Positions 34,620 to 42,670 of a stretch of 64,000 nt of DNA are shown piece after piece. Positions within the stretch are counted from its first letter, which is position 1. Each line of letters begins with the position of its first letter. A model generated the notes under the pieces. The model was not told the DNA's origin. It made no database searches and was given only the letters and a program-made list of their open reading frames with translations. The DNA is from Roseibium sp. HPY-6. GTDB lineage: Bacteria > Pseudomonadota > Alphaproteobacteria > Rhizobiales > Stappiaceae. Both the position numbers and the translations under genes were made by a program. Where the stretch lies: assembly GCF_040530035.1 (NCBI RefSeq), contig NZ_JBEWCD010000002.1, positions 2,711,793-2,775,792 of the forward strand, written 5' to 3'.

Positions 34620-34759
34620 GTTTGGATTTGAAAGTGGGCCGTGACAGCTGTGGCTTCAGTCTTTTGAAGAATTCAGCTAGTGCTGGTTTCAGCTGAAATT
34701 CATTCGTTCATTGCTGCTGGTCTCGGTCGGATCAGGGCTCTGGCACCGATCAGGTCTTA

Positions 34760-36157
34760 ATGTCCCAGGCACGATTTCTCGAAGGCAATCTGTTTCGCCA
34801 CGTCACGGTGATGTCGCTGACGTCATCCATCGGCCTTATGGCGATCTTTGCGGTCGATTTTGTCGACATGATCTTCATCTCGATGCTCGGCAAGGACGAA
34901 TTGGCGGCAGCGATCGGCTACGCGGGCGCGATCCTTTTCTTCACCACGTCCTTCAATATCGGCGTTGCCATTGCTGCCGGTGCGCTTGTTGCGCAGGCGC
35001 TTGGGGCAGGGGATAAGGAACGGGCGCGCCAGCGGGCGTCGAACGCGCTGGTGGCAGGCTTCCTGTTCGCTGCCGTGTTCGCACTCGGTGTCTGGCTCGC
35101 ACTGGACGAACTTGTCACCCTGATCGGGGCGAGTGGCGTCACGCACGAACTGGCGGTCCTTTATCTCGCGATCATCGTTCCAACGTTACCTATCTTGCTG
35201 CTCGGGATGGCAGGCGGCGCCATCCTGCGTGCACATGGCGATGCGCGGCGCGCCATGATGTCGACCATCATCGGCGGCATCGTCAATGCTGTTCTCGATC
35301 CGATCCTGATCTTCGGCCTGGACCTGGAACTGACCGGAGCGGCTCTTGCCAGCGCCATATCGCGCGTTGCAATCGCGGTCTTCGCGCTCGCGCCGATCCT
35401 GCGCTATCACGGCGGCCTCAGCCTGCCGCGGCCACTTCAGCTGTTCAAGGACCTGCCGCCTGTTTCGGCCATTGCGTTTCCGGCCATCCTGACCCAGTTG
35501 GCGACCCCGGTCGGCCAGGCCTGGGTGACGCGGTCCATGGCCGAATTCGGTGAGGACGCTGTTGCCGGAATGGCCGTCATCGGACGCATGACACCGCTGG
35601 CGTTTGCAACCATTTTCGCGCTTTCCGGTGCCGTAGGCCCGATTGCCGGTCAGAACTACGGCGCAGGACGGTTCGACCGCGTGCGCGAAACCCTGCGCGA
35701 TGCGCTGTTGTTCACCGCGCTTGTTGTCGGCGTTGCCGCGTTGACGCTATTTATGCTGCGCGAACCGATCGTACGGCTGTTCGATGCGGACGGTATGGCG
35801 CTCACGCTGATCTATCTCTTTTGCGGTCCGCTCGCGCTGGTGTTCTTCTTCAATGGCATCCTCTTCGTGTCGAATGCCTTCTTCAACAATCTCGGACGAC
35901 CGTTTCTTTCCACCTGGATGAATTGGGGCCGTCATACGCTCGGCACCATTCCGTTTGTCTGGCTCGGTGGCACATATCTCGGCGCGCCCGGCGTTCTCAT
36001 CGGTCAGGCGACCGGTGGCATCGTCTTCGGGCTGCTCGCGCTCGTTCTGGTGCGGCAGGTGGTCAGGGACGTTGAAGAACACCCGGTTCAGCCGAAGGGC
36101 CCTGGTATCTTCCAGCGCCAGGCGCGTCAGGTGATCCTGTTCTTTTCAAGAAGATGA
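34760..36157 (+). CDS. MATE-family multidrug efflux transporter
   Basis: 465 residues with about twelve helices in the two-bundle MATE arrangement. Signature stretches are IFAVDFVDMIFISMLGKDELAAAIG in the first bundle, GARRAMMS-type loop after helix 5, and GAVGPIAGQNYGAG at the start of the second bundle. MATE proteins export cationic compounds using Na+ or H+. The gene's last 31 bases overlap the end of a convergent gene. The basic C-terminal tail (FQRQARQVILFFSRR) is cytoplasmic. Confidence 0.92.
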   Translation: MSQARFLEGNLFRHVTVMSLTSSIGLMAIFAVDFVDMIFISMLGKDELAAAIGYAGAILFFTTSFNIGVAIAAGALVAQALGAGDKERARQRASNALVAGFLFAAVFALGVWLALDELVTLIGASGVTHELAVLYLAIIVPTLPILLLGMAGGAILRAHGDARRAMMSTIIGGIVNAVLDPILIFGLDLELTGAALASAISRVAIAVFALAPILRYHGGLSLPRPLQLFKDLPPVSAIAFPAILTQLATPVGQAWVTRSMAEFGEDAVAGMAVIGRMTPLAFATIFALSGAVGPIAGQNYGAGRFDRVRETLRDALLFTALVVGVAALTLFMLREPIVRLFDADGMALTLIYLFCGPLALVFFFNGILFVSNAFFNNLGRPFLSTWMNWGRHTLGTIPFVWLGGTYLGAPGVLIGQATGGIVFGLLALVLVRQVVRDVEEHPVQPKGPGIFQRQARQVILFFSRR

Positions 36158-36699
36158 TCAACATTTGCCTGCTTTTTCGCAAGCGTTTTCAGTTGCTTCA
36201 ACATCCTGATCGCGGCCATGTCACCCATGGGCTGTGCCGCATCCGGATCGGTGGTGCCCAGAAAATAGCTCCAGGCAAGAAATACGGGGTTCTTGTATCT
36301 GATCCAGGGTGTTTTTTGTGTCAATTGCCGTTCCGCAATGACGTCCCCAGTATCGATATCGACCAGAAATCCTTTCACGGTGATCGATGGCCTCAAGACA
36401 AGCGGAACCCAATAGTCTTTTGCCCCGAACGGACCGAAATAGCCGTATCGTAAGTCCGTGATCGCCAGATGGAACAGATGACCGCCGGACGTCTCAGGGT
36501 TATCCGGGGTATACGCTTCCAGGCTAAGCGCGGACGCGAAGTAGCGCCTCAAGTCTTCTGGATCGGGTTGCTGGCCAACCGTCGTCCCGAACATCTCACA
36601 AAAGGAACTGACGATGTTCCAGTCCAGATGCATCTGAACATCGCCAAGGTAGACTTTCGGAATTTTTTGACGGCGTAAGAGCCAGCTCAATATGGACAT
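36127..36699 (-). CDS. Protein of unknown function, paralogue of the upstream gene
   Basis: 190 residues, no signal peptide or membrane helix evident beyond a short hydrophobic N-terminus (MSILSWLL). The central TVKGFLVDIDTGDVIAERQLTQKTPW segment matches the equivalent part of the neighbouring 180-residue protein (TVKGRLVEASSGRTLAEKKL), so the two are probably distant paralogues. It ends in a Lys-rich helix. It begins 13 bases after the stop of that gene on the same strand, and its 3' end overlaps the MATE gene by 31 bases. No named family recognised. Confidence 0.65.
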   Translation of the reverse strand: MSILSWLLRRQKIPKVYLGDVQMHLDWNIVSSFCEMFGTTVGQQPDPEDLRRYFASALSLEAYTPDNPETSGGHLFHLAITDLRYGYFGPFGAKDYWVPLVLRPSITVKGFLVDIDTGDVIAERQLTQKTPWIRYKNPVFLAWSYFLGTTDPDAAQPMGDMAAIRMLKQLKTLAKKQANVDHLLEKNRIT

Positions 36700-36712
36700 G
36701 AAAATTCAGGTT

Positions 36713-37255
36713 TCACGCAAGTCCGCGCGCCCTAATTGCCTTTTTCTCCAGATCATCCAGCAATCTGAGCACTGCGTGTTCGACGAGTGGAAGAGCCGGA
36801 GGGCCGTCAGAGCTACGGTAGTGCTTCGGGGTTATGGTGTTTGACAGTTTCTTTTCTGCAAGTGTCCTTCCGGAGGACGCCTCGACAAGGCGACCTTTTA
36901 CTGTGACAGAAGCGGGAAGAAAGGCTGAGAGCAACAATGACAGCAAAATGTTTGGCATACTAAAATCTTCCACTCCGCTCGACGCCGCCTTGTGAACCTT
37001 CGTCAATTGGAAAGAAAAATGCCAACCCTTTTCTTCTTCAGCTTTAGAGACGTCGATTGGCTTTAATCCGACACAATTGGCAAACCAGAAACGCAAATGC
37101 TCTTCTACCTCGGCTGTCTCCGAATTCAGAAAACTTCGACCCAGAACAGTTTCTGCCAGATTGGGATACTGGTGCAGATCAACCTCTTTCAGGAATATAG
37201 GCGGCAGTCCACTTCGAGGATGGATTTGTGGTACCTTCAACTCTTGCTCCCACAT
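36713..37255 (-). CDS. Protein of unknown function, first of a paralogous pair
   Basis: 180 residues, beginning MWEQELKVPQ with no signal peptide. One hydrophobic stretch, FSMPNILLSLLLSAFLPASVTVKG, may be a buried strand rather than a membrane helix. The TVKGRLVEASSG / LAEKKLSNT pattern is shared with the next gene. The C-terminus is a charged helix (LRLLDDLEKKAIRARGLA). The upstream ribosome binding site is weak. The pair looks like a two-gene operon; nothing in the sequence indicates a role. Confidence 0.65.
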   Translation of the reverse strand: MWEQELKVPQIHPRSGLPPIFLKEVDLHQYPNLAETVLGRSFLNSETAEVEEHLRFWFANCVGLKPIDVSKAEEEKGWHFSFQLTKVHKAASSGVEDFSMPNILLSLLLSAFLPASVTVKGRLVEASSGRTLAEKKLSNTITPKHYRSSDGPPALPLVEHAVLRLLDDLEKKAIRARGLA

Positions 37256-37396
37256 AAAGCCGACAGATTGATGTGTCGCCTCTTGCCGTACCCTTTCATG
37301 CGCACATTCGCGAACTCATGAGTGGCAAACAAGAACTTATCGGCTCAATTCCCCCGCAGCGCACGCTGACCCGACATAGGTGACTCAACCCTTGAT

Positions 37397-37831
37397 TTAA
37401 AGACTGCCAAACCGCGTGTTCTTTCTTACGCCAGCAGGTTGTCGTTTGCCTCCCACGCGCAACAACTTCCTGAAACGCGGGCATTCCATGTGAGACGGAG
37501 CGGAACACACAGCGACATGACGGATCATGTCTCTAAGGCTTGCAAGGTGCCGGATCTGTTCGTCCAGTTCCTCCGCCTTTTCGGTCAGTTTTTCGCGCGA
37601 TATATCGGGGCGACCGTCGGGCCTGAACATGGACTTGATCTCATCGAGTGAAAATCCGGCGGTTTTCCCGAGCGTTATGAGGGCAAGCTGATCGAGCACT
37701 TCGGGTCCGAAAAGACGTTTCAAGCCCCTCCGGCCCACGGAGGTCAGAAGACCCTTTTCCTCGTAGTGACGTATCGCCGAAGCAGCAATGCCGGTTTGAC
37801 AGGAGACTTCTGAAATATCCAGTAATTTCAT
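37397..37831 (-). CDS. MerR-family transcriptional regulator with C-x7-C loop
   Basis: 144 residues. The N-terminal MerR winged helix (LDISEVSCQTGIAASAIRHYEEKGLL) is followed by a dimerisation helix (KLTEKAEELDEQIRHLASLRDMI) and a short C-terminal loop VCSAPSHMECPRF. In that loop two Cys are spaced by seven residues, the spacing of the metal-binding loop in CueR-like MerR proteins. It lacks the four-Cys cluster of SoxR. It diverges from an MFS gene over an overlapping operator and most likely controls that transporter. Ligand, metal or redox, is unknown. Confidence 0.88.
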   Translation of the reverse strand: MKLLDISEVSCQTGIAASAIRHYEEKGLLTSVGRRGLKRLFGPEVLDQLALITLGKTAGFSLDEIKSMFRPDGRPDISREKLTEKAEELDEQIRHLASLRDMIRHVAVCSAPSHMECPRFRKLLRVGGKRQPAGVRKNTRFGSL

Positions 37832-37834
37832 GCC

Positions 37835-37865
37835 TTGACCTCAAGTCAACTTGAATTGCTAGCGT
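37835..37865 (+). promoter_or_regulatory. MerR-type promoter/operator of the MFS gene
   Basis: TTGACC (37835-37840) and a weak TAGCGT (37860-37865) are 19 bases apart, the long spacer that MerR activators correct by DNA distortion. The spacer holds the dyad TCAAGT-CA-ACTTGA (37841-37854), close to the E. coli SoxR box. It lies four bases from the regulator's own ATG. Confidence 0.7.
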
Positions 37866-37898
37866 GGCGCGATCCTGTTCGAATTGCAAGGAAAACCA

Positions 37899-39116
37899 AT
37901 GCGTCACTTTTACGAAACTCCTCACAGGTTGACCTGGCTGAATGTCGCGGCGATCGGCCTTCTTCTGACCGCCACCTTGAAAATCATGGCGAACGCAACG
38001 ATCAGTCCTGCGCTGCCGGCGCTGGAGGAGAGTTTTTCCGGCGTTCCCAACGCTGCATATCTCACACGCTTCCTGGTCGCCGCACCGTCGCTGACCGTCA
38101 TCCTCGTTGCGCCGATAGCTGGCCTGCTTGCAGACCGCGTTGGAAAAGGGGGGCTCTTGATCAGCGGTGTCGTTCTGTTCGTCCTGGCTGGAAGCGCGGG
38201 TGCATACCTGCCTGATCTGCAGTCCATTCTGATAAGCCGGTTCGCCCTCGGTGCGGCTGTCGCACTGACAATGACGGCTCAGGTCGCTCTGGTGGGCGAC
38301 TTGTTCGATGGTCCACGGCGCAACGCTTTCCTTGGATGGCAGACAGTTGCGATCAACTTCAGCGGATTGATATTCATTGGCTTGGCCGGGATACTCGCGG
38401 GCGTATCGCCGAGGCTCCCGTTTCTCGTTTATCTGTTGCCGGTCTTGCTGCTGCCGTTCCTGGCAAGAATACGCCAGCAAGAGCGTAAGGTCGTGGCGGC
38501 AGAGAGTGAAAAGATACGCGGCCATGAGAAAAGCGCTTCAAGATCTTGGTTCGGTTCGGCAGCCGCCATTTGCGGGCTGACGATGAGCACCGTCATGCTG
38601 TTCTTCCTGATGCCGAGCCAGATACCGTTCTATCTGTTGGAAAGTGGTTTCGACCCCGCATCGGGAACAGCCGTCACCCTGGGCATCCTGATGCTTTCCG
38701 GTGGCACAACTGCAATGCTGTTCAAACGTGCAAGTGAATTGTTCGGTCTTGCCGCAGTCTTTGCAGCCGGCTTCGCGACGATGGCGGCCGGGTTCGCGGT
38801 CATCGTTTCCTACCCGGTCTGGACACTTATTCTGCCCGGCGCTGCATTGATCGGTGCCGGCTATTCTTTCGTACAGCCCGGGTTTTTCGTGTTGGCTTTG
38901 AAAGTTGCACCGGGCAATCGCAGAGGCAGCGTTTCGGGACTGGTAACGACAGCCATGTTTGCCGGTCAGGTTATCTCGCCGTTGCTTTTCACCGCCTGGC
39001 TGCAACAATCTGGGTTTAGACCTGTCTTTCTGGCAGCGGCAGGTATGTTTTCAGTCTTGGCCCTGGGAGCGTTTGCCGTAATGCTTTTCAGTTCCTCCAG
39101 GAATGCGGAGGCCTGA
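37899..39116 (+). CDS. MFS transporter, MerR-controlled
   Basis: 405 residues from ATG 37899, which has AAGGAAAA before it; a TTG five codons earlier is less likely. About twelve helices, drug-H+ antiporter-like. Helix 1 ends KIMANATISPALPALEESF, the motif A loop reads GLLADRVGKGG, and SRFALGAAVALTMTAQVALVGDLF forms helix 4-5. It probably exports a toxic compound sensed by the divergent MerR regulator (inference from the operator). Confidence 0.88.
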   Translation: MRHFYETPHRLTWLNVAAIGLLLTATLKIMANATISPALPALEESFSGVPNAAYLTRFLVAAPSLTVILVAPIAGLLADRVGKGGLLISGVVLFVLAGSAGAYLPDLQSILISRFALGAAVALTMTAQVALVGDLFDGPRRNAFLGWQTVAINFSGLIFIGLAGILAGVSPRLPFLVYLLPVLLLPFLARIRQQERKVVAAESEKIRGHEKSASRSWFGSAAAICGLTMSTVMLFFLMPSQIPFYLLESGFDPASGTAVTLGILMLSGGTTAMLFKRASELFGLAAVFAAGFATMAAGFAVIVSYPVWTLILPGAALIGAGYSFVQPGFFVLALKVAPGNRRGSVSGLVTTAMFAGQVISPLLFTAWLQQSGFRPVFLAAAGMFSVLALGAFAVMLFSSSRNAEA

Positions 39117-39121
39117 CTCGA

Positions 39122-40447
39122 TCAGCTGCCAACGGAGGAAATCCTGTCTTTCTGAGGCGTGCCCGCAACGTAGGTTTCCACGACACAGCGGTCATCTCCG
39201 AGCGTTTGCAGCAGGAACAGTTCTTCCGAGAGCGTTTCGACCGTTTCCATGCGCAGCGCCTTTGCCGGCGTTGCGTTTGCGTCGAGCACCACAATATCTG
39301 CATCGGTTCCCGCTTCGAGCGTGCCGATCCTGTCTGCCAGTTGCAGCGCTTCAGCATTGCCCCGGGTGATCCAGTAAAAACTCGTGAGCGGATGCATGCG
39401 TTGACGCTGAAGCTGCAGGATCTTGTAGCCCTCGTCGAGCGTGCGCAGCATGGAGTAGTTTGTTCCACCGCCGACATCCGTGGCGATTGCCGTGCGAATG
39501 CCTGCGCTTTCAAGGCCTGACTTGTCGAAAAGACCACTGCCGAGGAAGAGATTGGACGTCGGGCAGAAGACGGCAACAGAGCCGGTTTCGCGCATGACCT
39601 GGAGCTCGTGTCCGGTCATGTGAATGCAGTGGCCGAGCAATGTCCTTGGTCCAAGCAGATCAAAGCTTTCATAGACCCCGAGATAGTGCGCGGCATCCGG
39701 ATAGAGCTCGCGTGTATACGCGATTTCATTGTGGTTTTCGTTGATGTGGGTCTGCAGATGGCATTCCGGAAATTCCTTCAGGAGGCTCCCGGCAGCCTCA
39801 AGCTGTTCTGGTGTTGATGTGATCGCAAAGCGCGGTGTGATGACGTATCGCGCGCGTCCATTCTTATGCCATTTGGACAAGAGTGCCTTGCTATCACCGT
39901 AGGAACTTTGCGCGGTATCACACAGGGCCTCAGGCGCGTTGCGGTCCATCATCGTCTTGCCGCCGAGCATCATCATCCCTCGGCGCTCCGCCTCCTCGAA
40001 ATAGGCGTCTACTGAGTTGGGATGGCTGGAGCAATAGGCAACCGCCGTTGTCGTGCCATGCGCGAGAAGCGCGTCGTAAAACCCCTTGGCAATGCGGTCG
40101 GCATGCGCCTTGTCTGCGAATTTCAGTTCCGCCGGGAACGTGTAGTCGTTCAACCAGTCCAGAAGCTGGTCCGCCCACGACGCGATCACCTGCGCCTGGG
40201 GAAAGTGAATATGCGTGTCTATGAAACCAGGCAGGATCAGGTGAGGGCGGTGGTCCGTGACCAGAGTTGAGGCTGGGGCCTGTGCTTCTACCTCTGAAAA
40301 TGCGCCCCTGGCCGCAATGAGACCGTTTTGAAGCAAGAGAGCGCCATCTTCAATATAGCTGTAGGCGTCACCGTCATCCGGACCCGATGGGGCTCCATGA
40401 AAGGTCAGCAGTCTGCCGCGCAGGATTCTTGTTGTTGTGTCCGCCAC
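39122..40447 (-). CDS. guaD: Guanine deaminase
   Basis: 441 residues from GTG 40447, with AAGGA eight bases upstream; the frame extends to 40525 but that leader has no family similarity. It is a metal-dependent amidohydrolase that converts guanine to xanthine and ammonia. Key parts are the metal-binding HxH in LPGFIDTHIHFPQ, the long TFPAELKFAD region, CHLQTHINENHNEI, LLGHCIHMT and the metal Asp in AIATDVGGGTNYSM. All are typical of GuaD rather than of other amidohydrolases. The gene converges with the MFS gene at five bases and diverges from an agmatinase-family gene. Confidence 0.93.
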   Translation of the reverse strand: MADTTTRILRGRLLTFHGAPSGPDDGDAYSYIEDGALLLQNGLIAARGAFSEVEAQAPASTLVTDHRPHLILPGFIDTHIHFPQAQVIASWADQLLDWLNDYTFPAELKFADKAHADRIAKGFYDALLAHGTTTAVAYCSSHPNSVDAYFEEAERRGMMMLGGKTMMDRNAPEALCDTAQSSYGDSKALLSKWHKNGRARYVITPRFAITSTPEQLEAAGSLLKEFPECHLQTHINENHNEIAYTRELYPDAAHYLGVYESFDLLGPRTLLGHCIHMTGHELQVMRETGSVAVFCPTSNLFLGSGLFDKSGLESAGIRTAIATDVGGGTNYSMLRTLDEGYKILQLQRQRMHPLTSFYWITRGNAEALQLADRIGTLEAGTDADIVVLDANATPAKALRMETVETLSEELFLLQTLGDDRCVVETYVAGTPQKDRISSVGS

Positions 40448-40735
40448 GCCTGAGATCCTTGATCGGTTCGCGAGTTTACTGTTGAGAGGCAGTGCAGTCT
40501 TAATCCTGCAAACCGTTCGAAACAACGGTTTGTATGCCGCCTGTTGAATTTTGAGAGGTTCTCAATTGCGCGCTCAGCGCGCCCGCCGCTCGCGATTGTC
40601 CCGGGTTCGTTTCAGGTGACAGCGACGGAGGACCTCTGATAAGACCGGGCGAACTTTCCAACAACGGTTGTGGCATCAAAGACCGGCGCGAAGCCTTATG
40701 CACTTTTAAATGTCACCGGATCCAGGGAATGACAA

Positions 40736-41701
40736 ATGTCCGCAGATTTGCCCCGCCCGACAGACAATGCCTTTCTCGGCTCCTCGATGAAGGGCGGTTC
40801 TCACGAACCGACTTACGCCGGCGCATTGTCTTTCATGCGCAGGCGCTACAGCCGTGATCTGAGCGGCGTCGATCTGGCAGTCTGGGGCATTCCGTTTGAC
40901 GCTTCCGTTTCCAATCGACCCGGGGCGCGCTTCGGTCCCCAGGGTGTTCGGCGGGCATCGGCAATTTTCGATGGTGACCCGCAATATCCTTTCCACATGG
41001 ATCCGTTCGAACACCTTGCCTGCGTGGACTATGGAGACTGTGTTTTCGACTACGGCCGCACAGCGGACATTCCGGGGCATATCGAGGCGCAGGCCGCCGG
41101 TATTCTGGAAAGCGGAACGCATCTCTTTTCCATTGGTGGTGATCATTTCGTCACATACCCGTTGCTCCGCGCCCATGCGGAACGGCACGGGCCGCTTGCG
41201 CTGGTCCAATTCGATGCGCACCAGGACACGTGGCCCGATGAAGGCGACAGGATCGACCACGGCACGTTCACCGGACGGGCGGTCAGGGAAGGGCTGATAG
41301 ATCCGGAAAAATCCATCCAGATCGGCATTCGGACGCACGCTCCGGAAACTTGTGGTCTAGAAATTATCTTTGGTCACGAACTGGACGAGATCGGGATTTC
41401 CGGTGTGGTCGAGCGCATACGGGCCCGGGTTGGATCCGGCCCTGCCTATATGACTTTCGACATTGACTGTCTGGACCCCGCGTTTGCGCCAGGCACCGGA
41501 ACACCGGTTTCTGGCGGACTGTCGTCTCGAGAAGCGCTGTCGATCCTGAAGGGGCTTGGAGACTTGAATTTTGTCGGCGGCGATGTCGTTGAGGTCGCAC
41601 CGGCATACGATCACGCTGATATCACATCCATTGCAGGCGCAAGCGTTGCCTTGACCTATATCGGTCTTCTTGCGGCGAAACGGAAACAAGGATCTGCGTA
41701 A
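40736..41701 (+). CDS. speB: Agmatinase-family ureohydrolase
   Basis: 321 residues. The binuclear manganese site is complete: GGDHFVTYPLL (His), FDAHQDTW (Asp, His, Asp) and TFDIDCLDPAFAPGTGTPVSGG (two Asp). The family hydrolyses guanidino compounds to urea. SpeB acts on agmatine to give putrescine, but relatives act on guanidinobutyrate, guanidinopropionate or guanidine, and the sequence alone does not choose. It diverges from guanine deaminase, which could hint at a nitrogen-scavenging role. The 288 bases between them show no further gene. Confidence 0.88.
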   Translation: MSADLPRPTDNAFLGSSMKGGSHEPTYAGALSFMRRRYSRDLSGVDLAVWGIPFDASVSNRPGARFGPQGVRRASAIFDGDPQYPFHMDPFEHLACVDYGDCVFDYGRTADIPGHIEAQAAGILESGTHLFSIGGDHFVTYPLLRAHAERHGPLALVQFDAHQDTWPDEGDRIDHGTFTGRAVREGLIDPEKSIQIGIRTHAPETCGLEIIFGHELDEIGISGVVERIRARVGSGPAYMTFDIDCLDPAFAPGTGTPVSGGLSSREALSILKGLGDLNFVGGDVVEVAPAYDHADITSIAGASVALTYIGLLAAKRKQGSA

Positions 41702-41745
41702 GACGATGTCAGCCTGATCGATCGCCGAAAACATCTTGCGCCGGA

Positions 41746-42351
41746 TCAGGAAGGCGTAATCGTTGTCCGCTTTGCTTTCGTGTTGTCATTTACCGGAACG
41801 GTTGCCCAGAAATCGTAAAGAGGCGCTTTGCTTTTCATCTGGTGGTAGAGTTCAATCAGTTTCCGGAAGCAGACGAACTGGGCGCAATAGGCAACGACCA
41901 GCCCGCTTGACGTCAGTACCCAGGAAGCCGTCGAACCGCCCAAAAGCGCGATTGACGCGCCAAGCCAGAAAACGACGTAAAGCGTCGTGATCCTTGCGCC
42001 CAACTGCTCCGGCACCGGCACGAAAAGCCTGTTGAGCCAGATCCTTTCCCCAAAACCAACCGACTTTGCCCAGGTGAGGTTCCCATAACGCTCAAACCGC
42101 AATCTTTGGAAAGCAACAAGAACGAAGCTTAAGCCGATCGCCAAGAGAGCCGCTGTCATCAGACCCAGCCAGATGTGCGACCAAAGAGCAGCAACAAGAA
42201 TGCCCGGTGAGATGATTTTAAGGTAAGTGGCGAGCGCTCCGTTTGGCGGCCTCCCAACCGGGTGCAGATGCAGCATAGCCGAGCTTGCCGGGTAAGAACT
42301 GAACCGGGCCGGCTGGACGCTGGGAAACTGAGAACGCTGCTTCGACTGCAT
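41746..42351 (-). CDS. Membrane protein, possibly DUF6653 family
   Basis: 201 residues with four predicted helices (LKIISPGILVAALWSHIWLG, MTAALLAIGLSFVLVAF, TTLYVVFWLGASIALLGG and SWVLTSSGLVVAYCAQF) and a cytoplasmic tail containing YDFWATVPVND. The ISPGILVAALWSHIWLG segment after an N-terminal His/Pro-rich region recalls DUF6653 proteins; I could not confirm it. The real start may be the internal ATG at 42276. It converges with the agmatinase-family gene and seems to stand alone. No function known. Confidence 0.7.
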   Translation of the reverse strand: MQSKQRSQFPSVQPARFSSYPASSAMLHLHPVGRPPNGALATYLKIISPGILVAALWSHIWLGLMTAALLAIGLSFVLVAFQRLRFERYGNLTWAKSVGFGERIWLNRLFVPVPEQLGARITTLYVVFWLGASIALLGGSTASWVLTSSGLVVAYCAQFVCFRKLIELYHQMKSKAPLYDFWATVPVNDNTKAKRTTITPS

Positions 42352-42670
42352 GGATAACGCTGCACTAACGGATCAGGCAGAACCATACCCCCTGTGCCTC
42401 ACACTTGGCAATCATAACTGCGTCGGTAGCCGGCTTGTGATCTCGAACCCTGACGCATAAGCGACCAGTTTGCGCCGTGTGAGCCGGACTAATGATTTAA
42501 TTGTGACGTTAGTGTTACAATTGGTTCAATCCGGAGTTTCACTTTCATTTCATTACGTAAACAACCTGTGCATTTCTCTAATTGGCAGTCTGTTTAATTA
42601 TTTATTAGCCCGAAAATACATAATATGTCTGGCTAAAGTGACGATCCAATCACGTTAACCGGGCGGCTCT
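42352..42670 (+). other. AT-rich intergenic region before the GGDEF-EAL gene
   Basis: No gene seen. It is visibly more A+T-rich than its surroundings from about 42490 to 42630. It contains an imperfect dyad TTGTGAC-GTTAGT-GTTACAA (42501-42520, six of seven arm positions pair), a candidate operator for the following gene. Confidence 0.4.

Noticed and set aside
37397..37831. SoxR identity for the MerR regulator
   Set aside because: The 2Fe-2S four-cysteine motif of SoxR is absent; only the operator resembles a SoxR box.
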